A stretch of DNA of 64,000 nucleotides from Acetobacter senegalensis (GTDB taxonomy: Bacteria > Pseudomonadota > Alphaproteobacteria > Acetobacterales > Acetobacteraceae), in the NCBI RefSeq assembly GCF_001580995.1, contig NZ_LHZU01000140.1, positions 34,476 to 98,475 on the forward strand, written 5' to 3'. Shown one piece after another: positions 55,160 to 64,000 of the stretch. The notes beneath the pieces are model-generated. The model was given only the letters and a program-made list of their open reading frames with translations. It was not told the DNA's origin and made no database searches. The translations under genes and the position numbers were made by a program. Positions within the stretch are counted from its first letter, which is position 1. The number at the start of each line of letters is the position of its first letter.

Positions 55160-56389
55160 TCAGTCTGCGGAAAGCGAAGTAAGAAAATCAGAAACGTTTT
55201 TAAAAAGATGTTTCTGATCAAGACATTTTTTTGCGAACAGAAGAGCCTGTTTTTTGCGGGCTTCCTGGCTTTCCGTATTGGGCAGAACAGAGAAATCGGC
55301 AACGTGTGCATAGCCGATAATGCGGCGGATGATTTCCGCACCACAATATCCAACCATGTCCTGAAAAACACTTTCCAGAAAAAGAGTTTTTTCTCGTTCT
55401 GAAATGCCGCCTTGGGTGGGGGCGTAATACAGGGCCGCCGGGTCGGAAGGGGTAGGCTGTGTGTTCCACAAATGAAGGAAGTGCTCTGTAAAGCTGCCCC
55501 AGAACAAGGTGATCATCTGTTTATGAAGGTGTGTGGCCGCAGTGTCCGGCGTGGCAAATAAACTGAGCACGAGATTTGCGACAAACAGTCCGGCATCAAA
55601 GCCAATAGGACCGTAGATCGCAAATTCGCCGTCTATGACACGTGTATCGTCTTCCGTGGTCATGATGGAGCCCGTGTGGAGGTCTCCATGCAGAAGAGCC
55701 TGCGGGCAGGAAAGGAAGCGTAGGCGCAGTGAATCGATCCGGGCCAGCACATTCTTGTCAGCACGAATGGCGTCTACCACAGGTGTCAGGCCCGGTTCTG
55801 CCCAGTGGTTACGGGGGTGATTATGGTACGGGTCTGTCAGCACCAGATCAACCGTAATACGGGTGAGTGTCTGGTTGCGGGCAAAACAGATGCGGCGGTC
55901 CATAACGGGTTCAAAAGGGGCTGCCAGCAGGGACGTGGCAAACGTGCTGTGGGCCACAAAGCGCCCAATCCGGGTAGCTATTTCCGGGTTAACCGGCCCG
56001 TTCATAAGGGCTGTGCGTAAAACGGTATGGCCAGAAAGGCTTTTGACAATCAGGATAAACTGTTCCGGGTCAAAATGCAGGCATTCTGTTGTAAGGTCTG
56101 GCACGTGGGGAAACACGTTGCGCAGATAGGCGGCTTCAAAAAAAGTGCGGTCCAGCGGCATTTTCCAGGATGGATCAACCCGAACGTGTGGAAGCGCCTG
56201 TTTCAGGCAAACCCCTCCGTTTGAGCCTTCCGCCAGAAACACCAAATTCAGGTTGCCATCACTCACTTCCCGGATGGTCCATGTTTCCGGCGCGCTTCCA
56301 AGGCGCGCGGCAATGGCGGGAAGAGAGGCCACATAGGATCTTACACCCTCAGCATCCAGTGTGCGGTAAGCGGTGTTCTGTGTGGTCAT
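55160..56389 (-). CDS. mtnK: S-methyl-5-thioribose kinase
   Basis: 409 residues from the ATG at 56389 (MTTQNTAYRTLD), with AAGGA 5 bp upstream; the frame extends to 56461 without family support. The APH/choline-kinase fold is shown by SDGNLNLVFL, the catalytic loop ALLHGDLHTGSIM and the metal Asp in VIDGEFAIYGPIGFDAG, all MtnK hallmarks. It phosphorylates 5-methylthioribose in methionine salvage. The partner mtnA is not in the window. Confidence 0.92.
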   Translation of the reverse strand: MTTQNTAYRTLDAEGVRSYVASLPAIAARLGSAPETWTIREVSDGNLNLVFLAEGSNGGVCLKQALPHVRVDPSWKMPLDRTFFEAAYLRNVFPHVPDLTTECLHFDPEQFILIVKSLSGHTVLRTALMNGPVNPEIATRIGRFVAHSTFATSLLAAPFEPVMDRRICFARNQTLTRITVDLVLTDPYHNHPRNHWAEPGLTPVVDAIRADKNVLARIDSLRLRFLSCPQALLHGDLHTGSIMTTEDDTRVIDGEFAIYGPIGFDAGLFVANLVLSLFATPDTAATHLHKQMITLFWGSFTEHFLHLWNTQPTPSDPAALYYAPTQGGISEREKTLFLESVFQDMVGYCGAEIIRRIIGYAHVADFSVLPNTESQEARKKQALLFAKKCLDQKHLFKNVSDFLTSLSAD

Positions 56390-56415
56390 GGAGTCCTTGT
56401 CCTGAACATCTGATA

Positions 56416-56442
56416 GAAAAACAGCCGGGGAATTCCCCGGCT
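56416..56442 (-). terminator. Terminator of rph-rdgB
   Basis: AGCCGGGG-AATT-CCCCGGCT, a perfect 20-bp palindrome followed on the minus strand by a T run. Confidence 0.85.
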
Positions 56443-56485
56443 GGCGCACCGTATCAGACAAAAACTCTGTTTTCCAATAGTGGTA

Positions 56486-57085
56486 TCAATCAAGGCACGA
56501 TTCACGGAAGGATTTAAAGGCGCGAGCACGGTGGCTGATGGCGTTTTTCTCGGCGTCCGCCATTTCCGCAAAGGTCCGGGTTTCCCCTTCCGGCGTGAAA
56601 ATGGGGTCATATCCGTGGCCTTTGTCTCCCCGTGGGGGCCACGTGATCTGCCCATTGATACGCCCTTCAAAACTACGGGTAGTGCCATCCGGAAAAGCAA
56701 GGCACAGCACGCAGATAAACCACGCATCGCGTTCGTCTTCGCCAATTCCCTCGTGAATGCGGGCCATGGCAGCGGGAAAATCTTTATCCGGCCCGGCCCA
56801 GCGTGCGGAATAAATGCCGGGTGCTCCCCCAAGGGCGGAAACACACAGGCCGGAATCATCGGCCAGCGCGGGCAGGCCCGTGGCTTTGGCTGCGGCGACA
56901 GCCTTGAGGGCGGCGTTGCCTGCAAATGTGGTTTCCGTCTCGTCCGGTTCAGGAAGATCAAGATCTCCGGCAGAGAGCACGGTAATGCCGAAATCAGCGA
57001 GGAGAGAGGAAAATTCAGCCAGTTTGCCTTTGTTGTGGCTGGCCAGAACCAGTTTGTCGCCAGATTTCAAAATGGGGTTTGTCAT
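56486..57085 (-). CDS. rdgB: XTP/dITP diphosphatase (RdgB/HAM1)
   Basis: 199 residues. Substrate-binding [14 protein letters not shown] at the N terminus, [26 protein letters not shown], and C-terminal [10 protein letters not shown] and ISHRARAF are hallmark blocks. It removes non-canonical purine triphosphates from the pool. It starts 4 bp after the rph stop. The pair rph-rdgB is widespread in alphaproteobacteria. Confidence 0.96.
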   Translation of the reverse strand: MTNPILKSGDKLVLASHNKGKLAEFSSLLADFGITVLSAGDLDLPEPDETETTFAGNAALKAVAAAKATGLPALADDSGLCVSALGGAPGIYSARWAGPDKDFPAAMARIHEGIGEDERDAWFICVLCLAFPDGTTRSFEGRINGQITWPPRGDKGHGYDPIFTPEGETRTFAEMADAEKNAISHRARAFKSFRESCLD

Positions 57086-57089
57086 GGGA

Positions 57090-57818
57090 TCAGTGGCCTT
57101 CTGCTGCGTTCACTGCGGCTGTCTGGGCATCAAACAGCACGCAAACACCCTGCCGGGCGAGGCCGAACATGGCGGTGAAAGAGTCTTCCATAAAGGGAGC
57201 GTCTTCGGCCGTGGCCTGAATTTCCACAATGCGCCGGTCTGCCGTCAGTACAAAATTGGTGTCGGCTGCGGCGGCGCTGTCTTCCGCATAGTCCAGATCC
57301 AGCACAGGGCCGGCTTCCGTCAACCCGCAGGAGACAGCCGCAACCTGTCCGCGCAGGGGCAACTGGCGCAGCACATGCGCGGCCACCAATTTACCCAGAG
57401 CCAACCGTAGCGCCACCCATGCACCAGTAATGGAGGCGCAACGGGTGCCACCATCTGCATTCAGGACGTCACAATCCAGCGTGATGCTGATCTCACCTAG
57501 CGCGGGCAGGTCCACCACAGAACGCAGGGAGCGGCCAATCAACCGCTGGATTTCCTGTGTGCGGCCGGATTGTTTGCCCTTGGCGGCCTCTCGCGGGCCG
57601 CGCGAATGGGTGGCACGGGGCAGCATGCCATATTCGGCTGTCACCCATCCTGAACCCTTTCCGCGCAGAAAGGCTGGAACGCGGTTTTCCACACTGGCCG
57701 TACAGAGCACTTCCGTGCCGCCCACGCGGATAAGGGCGGAGCCTTCCGCATGGTGGGCAAAACCGGTTTCAATTGTAACGGGGCGCATCTGGTCTGGCTG
57801 ACGGCCGGAAGGGCGCAT
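57090..57818 (-). CDS. rph: Ribonuclease PH
   Basis: 242 residues from the ATG at 57818 ([14 protein letters not shown]), with AGGAG 9 bp upstream. Family motifs are [17 protein letters not shown] and [10 protein letters not shown], with the catalytic Asp region [21 protein letters not shown]. It trims the 3' ends of tRNA by phosphorolysis. It is divergent from hrcA over a 271-bp region. Confidence 0.96.
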   Translation of the reverse strand: MRPSGRQPDQMRPVTIETGFAHHAEGSALIRVGGTEVLCTASVENRVPAFLRGKGSGWVTAEYGMLPRATHSRGPREAAKGKQSGRTQEIQRLIGRSLRSVVDLPALGEISITLDCDVLNADGGTRCASITGAWVALRLALGKLVAAHVLRQLPLRGQVAAVSCGLTEAGPVLDLDYAEDSAAAADTNFVLTADRRIVEIQATAEDAPFMEDSFTAMFGLARQGVCVLFDAQTAAVNAAEGH

Positions 57819-58089
57819 GAGGAAGGGCTCCTGACAAAAAAACGAGGGGTCCCTGCACATAAAGGGATTTGCGTCAGAGCGGAACCGCGTGACGGTCTCC
57901 GGCTACGCAGGTGCGCCGGTGCTGCGAGATGTGCGTTATGTCTGCCTGAAAAGGGTCAGGGACTGCTCACTCTTGCGTTGACGGGACTTGCTCTCTTGTC
58001 AGACGCACGCCAGATGCGCAGAAGATCAGGATATGTCTGTTTGGCCTGATTTACCGGCTGGATCATTTTGAAGGAGGAGGCCTGTCATC

Positions 58090-59163
58090 ATGAAGCGTGG
58101 TCTGCTGCCCGTAAAATCGCCCCTGCCGCCGGAACTGGATGGCAGATCCGCCGCGATTTTGCGCGAAATTGTGGAAGAGTACGTGGCGAGCGGTGAACCC
58201 GTAGGTTCCCGTACGCTCTCACGCCGGTTGGGGTTGCCACTTTCTCCGGCGACCATTCGGAATGTCATGGCCTCATTGACGGAAGCGGGGTTGCTGTTTT
58301 CTCCCCACACCTCCGCCGGGCGTCTGCCTACGGAAAAAGGGCTGCGGCTGTTTGTGGATGGCCTGCTGCAATTTGGCAGCCTTTCAGAAGAGGAGCAGGC
58401 CGGTATTGGTCGGTCTCTGGAAGCGCGGGGGCGCTCCTTGCAGGAGACGTTGACGGAGGCTTCGGCTCTGCTCTCAGGCATGTCCGATGCGGCCGGGTTG
58501 GTGGTGGCTCCCAAGGGGGAGGGGGGCATCAAGCATATTGAGTTTGTCGCACTTGGCGGCAATCGGGCGCTGGTTGTCCTTGTCGGCACTGATGGCCATG
58601 TGGAGAATCGGGTCATGGAAACCCCGGTTGGCATGCCTCCCTCGGCTCTGGTGGAAGCGGCCAATTACCTGAATGCCCGTGTTTTAGGCACAACCCTGCA
58701 TGATCTGCGTGACAGGGTTGGCGCTGAAATGACGGAGAACCAGAACGCGCTGGACCAGTTGACGGCCGAGGTGGTGGAAAGTGGTCTGGCTGTGTGGGGC
58801 GGTGGCGCGGATGAACGCGGCGGCACCCTGATTATTCGCGGTCAAGGCAAGCTGCTGGCGGATGTGGATGGGCAGGAACGCCTGTTGGCCATTCAGACCC
58901 TGTTTGATCGGCTGGAAACGCAGGAAACCATGATGCGCCTGCTGGAACTGGCGGAAAATTCGGCAGGGGTGAGGATTTTCATCGGGGCGGAAAGTGGATT
59001 GTTCGGGGCCTCCGGCATGTCCATGGTCGTGGCCCCAGCCCGGAACGAGGCCAATCGGATTGTAGGGGCCATTGGCGTGATTGGCCCCACGCGCATCAAT
59101 TACGGTCGCATTATTCCGGTGGTGGATTATACGGCCCGTTTTCTGGGTGAAATGCTGGGCTAG
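58090..59163 (+). CDS. hrcA: Heat-inducible transcription repressor HrcA
   Basis: 357 residues, with GGAGG upstream of the ATG. The N-terminal winged helix holds SAAILREIVEEYVASGEPVGSR and SPATIRNVMASL. The C-terminal GAF-like domain ends GPTRINYGRIIPVVDYTA, an HrcA signature. It represses groESL-type operons at CIRCE elements and is activated by GroEL. A neighbouring grpE or dnaK would be usual but is absent; PBP1A follows instead. A small GTTCCG/CGGAAC hairpin lies at 59170-59187. Confidence 0.96.
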   Translation: MKRGLLPVKSPLPPELDGRSAAILREIVEEYVASGEPVGSRTLSRRLGLPLSPATIRNVMASLTEAGLLFSPHTSAGRLPTEKGLRLFVDGLLQFGSLSEEEQAGIGRSLEARGRSLQETLTEASALLSGMSDAAGLVVAPKGEGGIKHIEFVALGGNRALVVLVGTDGHVENRVMETPVGMPPSALVEAANYLNARVLGTTLHDLRDRVGAEMTENQNALDQLTAEVVESGLAVWGGGADERGGTLIIRGQGKLLADVDGQERLLAIQTLFDRLETQETMMRLLELAENSAGVRIFIGAESGLFGASGMSMVVAPARNEANRIVGAIGVIGPTRINYGRIIPVVDYTARFLGEMLG

Positions 59164-59317
59164 ATGGGGTGTTCCGGTAAAACGGAACAGTGACATTAAA
59201 GGCAAACTCCGTTGGAAAAGGCTGGTCCGGCGGGGAGAGGTGTCTTTTTGCCATCATGTGGTCAATATGGCGCATGAGAAGGAAGACGGCAGCGCATGGG
59301 AATGATAAAGGACCTGC

Positions 59318-62104
59318 ATGACACGAACTCCGTCTTCTGGTGACTCTGGGTCTTCTTCTGACAAGAAAGAAGAAAACGCTTCTTCCCGGCAGGGTGTAAC
59401 GCTGCGCAGGCCACGTTTCCGCCAATGGCGGGGGCTTCTGGGCACAGTGGCTGCCGTGGGGCTTGTTGGCGTAACGGGGGCGTCCCTGCTGGTCTGGCAC
59501 CAGTATGAAGGTATTGTGGCAGACCTGCCGACGGTGGAAGGGTTACGGACCTACCAGCCGCCTGTAATGAGCCGCCTTTATGCATCAGATGACAAGGTGA
59601 TTGCCGAGCTGGCAGATGAACGCCGGGTGTTTGTGCCGTACAGCGCTATTCCAGACCGGGTGAAAAACGCCTTTATTGCAGCGGAAGACCAGAAATTCTG
59701 GACCCATAAGGGGGTGGACCCGGTCGCCATTATACGCGCAGGTCTGACCGATCTTACTCGCGGCAAGGGGCGCAGGCCTATTGGTGCGTCCACCATCACG
59801 CAGCAGGTGGCGCGCGTCATGCTGCTGGGCAGTAATGCTGTCTCCATGAAGCGCAAGGCCAAGGAAGCGTTTCTGGCCATGCGTATTGAGCAGGTGCTGC
59901 CCAAGGAGAAGATTCTCGAAATCTATCTGAACGAAATTTACATGGGCAGCGGCGCCTATGGCATTGCCGCCGCCGCGCAGACATATTTCAACAAGCCGCT
60001 TGATCAGCTTGATGATGCCGAGGCGGCTTTCCTTGGCGCGTTGCCCAAATCTCCGACCAATTACAACCCGATCCGGTTTCCGGATGCCGCGCGTGGGCGA
60101 CGGAACTGGGTGCTGGAGCGGATGGCCGAAACAGGCGCCATTACGCATGAGGCTGCCCGGTCAGCAGAAGCCGAGCCTCTGATCCCGCACGCCTTTGTGC
60201 GCCCCGGTCCGGCTCCCGGGTCTGAATGGTTTGCTGAGGAAGTGCGGCGCGAACTGCTGGAACGGTACGGGCAGGACACGACGCTACAGGGCGGGCTGGA
60301 AGTGCACACCAGTCTGGACCCCGCATTGCAGCTTACGGCACAGACCACTCTGCGGCAGGGCCTGATGGCGTATGACCGGGCACATGGTGGCTGGCGTGGC
60401 CCTATCAAGCATCTGGCAGAGGTCACGTCCTCTTCTTCTCAGGAGGACTGGGTGGCGGCCCTTCAGGCCGTGCCAGTGCCGCTGGGAATGCTGGATCAAT
60501 GGCGGTTGGCTGTGGTGCTTGACCCTTCTCGCGGCCGGGTGGGCTGGCTTGAAGGGGGCATCATGCGGCGGGGTGCTGCCACGCAGGGCGGAACACCACA
60601 AACCGCGCAGGTGCTGGAACGTGATCTGGCATGGACGCGCCGGTTCCGCCTGTTGAGAGCGGGCGATGTGGTGATGATTGAACCTCAGGCCCAAGGGGAG
60701 CGTGTGGCGCTGATGCAGGTGCCGCATGTGGAAGGCGCTGTGGTGACCCTCAATGTGCATACCGGGCGCGTGATGGCGCTGGTGGGGGGCTGGTCTTTCC
60801 AGACATCACAGTTTGACCGTGCAACGCAGGCGTTGCGTCAGCCGGGTTCATCCTTCAAGCCGTTTGTGTATCTACAAGCCATGGAGCAGGGCATTTCTCC
60901 CTCTCAGGCCTTTGACGATTCTCCGGTTTCTTACGGGGCATGGCACCCCAACAATTATGAAAAGGATTTCTGGGGGCCAACGTCTCTGCATGATGCGTTG
61001 CGGGAATCCCGCAACCTCGTGACCATTCGGTTGGCTGCGCATATCGGCATCAAGAATGTGGCTGATCTGGCAACGCGAATCGGGCTTGTGGATTCCATGC
61101 CGCACGTGCTGCCTGCGGCTCTGGGGGCCGTGGAAACCACGGTGCTGAAAGAAGCGGGAGCCTACGCCACGTTGGCTGCCGGGGGCCGGAAAGTAACCCC
61201 GACCCTGATAGATGATGTGCAGGACCGGCAGGGTAAGGTGATCTGGCGGCCGGAAGGGCTTTCTCTGGTTTCTGTCGCTGCTCAGACTGCCGCAGAGCAA
61301 CAGGCTGCGGGTCATGAGAATGAACCAGACGCCATCTTCCCTGATGGCAAGCCGGATGCCGCGCAGCCGCAGCCGCAGCCGCCAGCACCCGCGCCCGCGC
61401 CAGTAACCACCCCGGCACCGTCTGCTGCCGTGCAGAACAGCGCAGATCTGCCCGGTGTGGATGATCAGCCTGCCGTCAAGGATGATCGGCCGAGAGTGGC
61501 GTCAGAACAAAGCACATTCCAGATCACCACCATGTTGCAGGATGTCATCCGTCGCGGCACCGGGGTGCAGGCTGGCAAAGGGATTGATCGGCCTGTAGCG
61601 GGCAAAACCGGCACCAGCCAGAATTTCAATGATGCGTGGTTTGCCGGTTACTCACCCGATCTGGTGACGGTCGTGTGGATCGGGTTCGATTCGCCTCAAT
61701 CTCTGGGCAAGAACGAGACCGGGGGGGCCATTGCTGGTCCTATCTGGAACAAGATCATGAAGACCGCCTTTGAGGGGTACCCCAAGCTTGATTTCCCCGT
61801 GCCGGAGGGTGTTACGCTGGTGCGGTATGATACGGGCCGTGGCGTTGCGATTGATGCGTTCAAGCCAGATCAGATTCCGGGTGTAAGCGTCAGTCTGGCT
61901 GATAATGGCGCGTCTCAGGAACTGACGGCAGCCGATACTGGCGCTGAAAACATGCCCGATTCGGAAAGCGATATGGCCGCCGGTGGCGGGCAGCCCGGTG
62001 CGGGTGGGACTGCTGCGGGCAATAGCGCTACGCCAGCACCCGGCACACCACGCCCTGCGCAGGAGCCTTCCGGGGGTGACATTGGCATGGGCGGCCTTTA
62101 TTGA
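59318..62104 (+). CDS. mrcA: Penicillin-binding protein 1A (bifunctional)
   Basis: 928 residues. A short cytoplasmic tail is followed by a membrane anchor (LLGTVAAVGLVGVTGASLLV, ~47-66). The GT51 glycosyltransferase domain has AAEDQKFWTHKGVD with the catalytic Glu and GASTITQQVARVMLL. An OB-like insert follows, then the transpeptidase with SxxK in RQPGSSFKPFVY, SxN-like region and KTGTSQNFNDAWFAG. A Gln/Pro/Ala-rich insertion (~683-700, PQPQPPAPAPAP) and a Gly/Ala/Pro C-terminal tail are disordered. It polymerises and cross-links peptidoglycan. It precedes prfB. Confidence 0.95.
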   Translation: MTRTPSSGDSGSSSDKKEENASSRQGVTLRRPRFRQWRGLLGTVAAVGLVGVTGASLLVWHQYEGIVADLPTVEGLRTYQPPVMSRLYASDDKVIAELADERRVFVPYSAIPDRVKNAFIAAEDQKFWTHKGVDPVAIIRAGLTDLTRGKGRRPIGASTITQQVARVMLLGSNAVSMKRKAKEAFLAMRIEQVLPKEKILEIYLNEIYMGSGAYGIAAAAQTYFNKPLDQLDDAEAAFLGALPKSPTNYNPIRFPDAARGRRNWVLERMAETGAITHEAARSAEAEPLIPHAFVRPGPAPGSEWFAEEVRRELLERYGQDTTLQGGLEVHTSLDPALQLTAQTTLRQGLMAYDRAHGGWRGPIKHLAEVTSSSSQEDWVAALQAVPVPLGMLDQWRLAVVLDPSRGRVGWLEGGIMRRGAATQGGTPQTAQVLERDLAWTRRFRLLRAGDVVMIEPQAQGERVALMQVPHVEGAVVTLNVHTGRVMALVGGWSFQTSQFDRATQALRQPGSSFKPFVYLQAMEQGISPSQAFDDSPVSYGAWHPNNYEKDFWGPTSLHDALRESRNLVTIRLAAHIGIKNVADLATRIGLVDSMPHVLPAALGAVETTVLKEAGAYATLAAGGRKVTPTLIDDVQDRQGKVIWRPEGLSLVSVAAQTAAEQQAAGHENEPDAIFPDGKPDAAQPQPQPPAPAPAPVTTPAPSAAVQNSADLPGVDDQPAVKDDRPRVASEQSTFQITTMLQDVIRRGTGVQAGKGIDRPVAGKTGTSQNFNDAWFAGYSPDLVTVVWIGFDSPQSLGKNETGGAIAGPIWNKIMKTAFEGYPKLDFPVPEGVTLVRYDTGRGVAIDAFKPDQIPGVSVSLADNGASQELTAADTGAENMPDSESDMAAGGGQPGAGGTAAGNSATPAPGTPRPAQEPSGGDIGMGGLY

Positions 62105-62115
62105 GGCCGCTTACA

Positions 62116-62137
62116 AGAGACTGTCTGAACAGTCTCT
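62116..62137 (+). terminator. Hairpin between PBP1A and prfB
   Basis: A 9-bp stem AGAGACTGT/ACAGTCTCT with a CTGA loop lies 12 bp after the PBP1A stop. There is no T run, so it is a weak terminator or processing site. Confidence 0.4.
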
Positions 62138-62180
62138 CTGCAATTCAAGCAAGTCCTAGAAGTGATGGAGAAACGGCCTG

Positions 62181-63312
62181 ATGTCTGCCGAGACGGAAGC
62201 CCTTAATGACCAGATCAAGCAGTCAGTGGCGCTGCTGAGGAGGCATCTTTAACTGGGATGTCGCACAGGCCAGACTGGCCGAGCTGAACAACCAGGCAGA
62301 AGATCCTGATTTATGGAATGACCCGGAAGCCGCCCAGAAGCTGATGCGTGAACGCACGCTGCTGGCTGGACAGGTAGAGGGGGTTCTGGCGCTTGAAAAC
62401 AGCGTGCAGGACACTTGTGAGCTTGTTGAACTGGCCGAGGCTGAAGGGGACGCCGAAGTGGTTCAGGAAGCCATTTCAACCCTGAAGCAACTGGCGGAAG
62501 AAGCCAAGCGGCGTGAGACGGAAAGCCTGCTTTCTGGCGAGGCCGACAGCAATGACTGCTATCTGGAAGTCAATGCTGGTGCTGGCGGCACCGAGGCGCA
62601 GGACTGGGCGGAAATGATGCTGCGCATGTACACCCGCTGGGCAGAAGCGCATGGCTACAAGGTCACGCTGATGGAAAGCTCGGAAGGGGAACAGGCGGGG
62701 CTGAAATCGGCCACCATTCTGGTCTCCGGCCCCAATGCCTATGGTTGGCTGAAAACGGAAGCTGGCGTGCATCGGCTTGTGCGGATTTCTCCGTTTGATG
62801 CGGCAGCCCGACGGCAGACGTCCTTTGCCTCCGTCTGGGTCTATCCGGTTATTGATGATTCGATCGAGATTGAAGTCAATGATTCTGACCTGAAGGTGGA
62901 TACGTTCCGGGCATCCGGTGCGGGCGGGCAGCACGTTAACAAAACGGATTCTGCCATCCGTATCACCCATATTCCCACTGGGATTGTGGTGGCCTGTCAG
63001 ACAGACCGTTCACAGCATCGGAACCGTGCCACGGCCATGCAGATGCTGCGTGCGCGCCTGTATGAAGCCGAACTTCAGAAGCGTGAAGCCGCTGCGGCTG
63101 CCACGGAAGCTGCCAAGACCGATATTGGCTGGGGGCATCAGATTCGGTCCTACGTTCTAGCACCTTATCAGATGGTCAAGGATCTGCGTACAGGCGTGGA
63201 AACCGGGAATCCGGATGCGGTGCTGGATGGCGCGCTGGATGACTTCATGGCGGCGGCCTTGGCCGCGCGTGTGGGGGCTACCCGCTCTGAGGCCAGTGCC
63301 TCCGCCCAGTAA
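62181..63312 (+). CDS. prfB: Peptide chain release factor 2, with programmed +1 frameshift
   Basis: The gene runs from ATG 62181 to 62249 in one frame, then shifts +1 to continue at 62251. This joins 23 codons to 353 residues (376 aa total). The shift site is AGGAGG-CAT-CTT-TAA-C (62238-62253): an internal Shine-Dalgarno three bases before CTT, then an in-frame stop. The stop is TAA, not the nearly universal TGA. After the shift the protein reads [17 protein letters not shown]2 motifs are SPF (ISPFDAAAR) and the catalytic GGQ in GAGGQHVNK. It releases peptides at UGA and UAA. The expected autoregulation by RF2 may be weakened, since RF1 also reads UAA. Confidence 0.95.
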
Positions 63313-63787
63313 GGCTGCGTTCAAAATAAGAAGGTTTTGTTACAAAGCGGGCTGCCTCTGGCAGGCCCGCTTTTTTATAATCCGTTTTATATTTCGTGGC
63401 AGACCGAAACTCTTTCTTCATGCTGCGCGTTTAGACGCTATTTTTTTTCAAAATGACAATGAAATGAAAAGAAGCATAACCAGACAGCATTTAGTGATTT
63501 TTGGCTGAAATATGGCGTTTTTCTGCGGGGTGCAGTTGCGTGCTCAAATTTTAGGCAGAACGCTTTGTGTGGGGCAGCATTATTTTCGATCAAGAACATT
63601 CTTGACAGAACTGTTCTCAAATTGCCCAATCAGGATCAGGAAGATGGCAGCTATGCAGCTCTGTCAGTCTATCCAGTGCTGAGGCACGAAATGTTGGTTT
63701 GTAACCGCCACTTTCAGGGCCCGAGTATCGGGGGTGGATGCAGACCGGCGTTTTATGGCTGGCGTGGAAGAAGGAGGATGTAGAAAT
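63313..63787. other. Intergenic region before the TonB-like gene
   Basis: About 475 bp with the prfB terminator at its start, then an AT-rich part (63380-63640) likely to hold the promoter of the next gene. No iron-box (Fur or Irr type) could be assigned with confidence. Confidence 0.4.
63344..63377 (+). terminator. prfB terminator
   Basis: GCGGGC plus TGCC pair with GGCA plus GCCCGC around TCT (one bulged G), followed by T6. Confidence 0.88.
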
Positions 63788-64000
63788 ATGAAGGACCGCA
63801 CGCAACAGCAACGGAGACCGATGCATTACGTCGTCGGGACAGGAGCTGTTGTCGGTGTTGTTGCTCTGCTGGTAGTCATTCTGCTGCATGTATTGGCGGT
63901 TATGGGCCTAGTGCTGGGTATGGGAACGTCCACCAGCGTCCCGGTGCCCAAACCACCGATCAAGACCAGAATTCTACCACCACCACCACCACCGCCCCCC
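63788..64000 (+). CDS. TonB-like energy transducer, N-terminal part (3' truncated)
   Basis: 71 codons to the window edge. A strong GAAGGAGGA site lies 9 bp before the ATG. A short basic cytoplasmic N terminus (MKDRTQQQRRPMHY) is followed by one membrane helix (VVGVVALLVVILLHVLAVMG) containing a His, as the TonB anchor does. A Pro-rich stretch then begins (VPVPKPP, then eight Pro). This is the TonB N-terminal layout, but the diagnostic C-terminal domain lies outside the window, so another Pro-rich membrane protein is possible. Confidence 0.6.
   Translation, partial: MKDRTQQQRRPMHYVVGTGAVVGVVALLVVILLHVLAVMGLVLGMGTSTSVPVPKPPIKTRILPPPPPPPP

Noticed and set aside
54784..55182. Plus-strand open frame of 132 codons in the acs/mtnK gap
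   Set aside because: Low-complexity Arg/Ser-rich translation, competing frames, no ribosome-binding site and overlap with the mtnK terminator hairpin.
63565..63783. 72-codon plus-strand open frame before the TonB-like gene
   Set aside because: It covers the next gene's ribosome-binding site and shows no recognisable features.

Overview
The window is a 64 kb piece of an alphaproteobacterial chromosome. It most resembles an acetic acid bacterium of the genus Acetobacter (Acetobacteraceae). The supporting signs are a long-chain mannitol dehydrogenase beside glucose-6-phosphate dehydrogenase, a cytosolic alcohol/aldehyde dehydrogenase pair, acetyl-CoA synthetase, ALA synthase of the C4 pathway, an alphaproteobacterial LexA box (GTTC-N7-GTTC) before recA, the order SRP RNA-dnaX-ybaB-recR, and opgGH. 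A complete sdhCDAB operon argues against Gluconobacter. No insertion sequence, prophage, CRISPR array, tRNA or rRNA was seen. Coding density is high and most genes are core metabolism. The genus is inferred from gene content alone.

Layout. 1-4.3 kb: the end of a CocE/NonD-type hydrolase, a creatininase-like protein, then an aldehyde dehydrogenase and AdhP-type alcohol dehydrogenase on the minus strand. 4.9-9.2 kb: mannitol dehydrogenase, zwf (convergent), asd. 9.3-12.9 kb: sdhCDAB. 13-17.3 kb: a membrane glycosyltransferase-like protein, a GNAT acetyltransferase, a Cys-based phosphatase and a DMT exporter. 17.5-21.7 kb (minus): a transketolase-like gene, gap and pgk. The transketolase-like protein has lost most cofactor and catalytic residues. 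22-26.4 kb: a proline-rich lipoprotein, hemA, a DsbA-family protein and a divergent gamma-glutamyltransferase-like lipoprotein. 26.4-28.7 kb: recA with an SOS box, a GNAT protein and a ModE-like regulator. 28.7-32.5 kb: opgGH. 32.7-38.4 kb: a zinc metallopeptidase, an aldo/keto reductase and a GlcNAc-type operon (kinase, MFS transporter, nagA). 38.9-44.2 kb: a secreted protein, SRP RNA, dnaX, ybaB, recR, a pteridine-reductase-like SDR and folB. 44.7-50.7 kb: a radical SAM protein with an extra N-terminal domain, a FYDLN-type acidic protein, aroA-cmk and rpsA. 50.8-56.4 kb: a heptamer tandem repeat, an MRJP/yellow-like Tat protein, acs and mtnK. 56.5-64 kb: rph-rdgB, hrcA, PBP1A, prfB and the start of a TonB-like protein.

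How the parts work together. Central carbon use dominates: polyol and hexose entry (mannitol dehydrogenase, zwf), lower glycolysis (gap, pgk), the respiratory chain entry point (SDH), ethanol/acetaldehyde/acetate handling (adhP, aldehyde dehydrogenase, acs) and amino-sugar use. Envelope functions are opgGH, PBP1A and the membrane glycosyltransferase. Information processing is represented by recA, dnaX, recR, rpsA, prfB, rph and SRP RNA.

The points most worth a second look are the decayed but intact transketolase-like gene, a prfB programmed frameshift site that uses UAA instead of the usual UGA, the GGT-like and creatininase-like proteins with altered active sites, the two-domain radical SAM protein behind a structured non-coding region, and a seven-copy 7-bp repeat downstream of rpsA. 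I did not find a clear previously undescribed multi-gene system.
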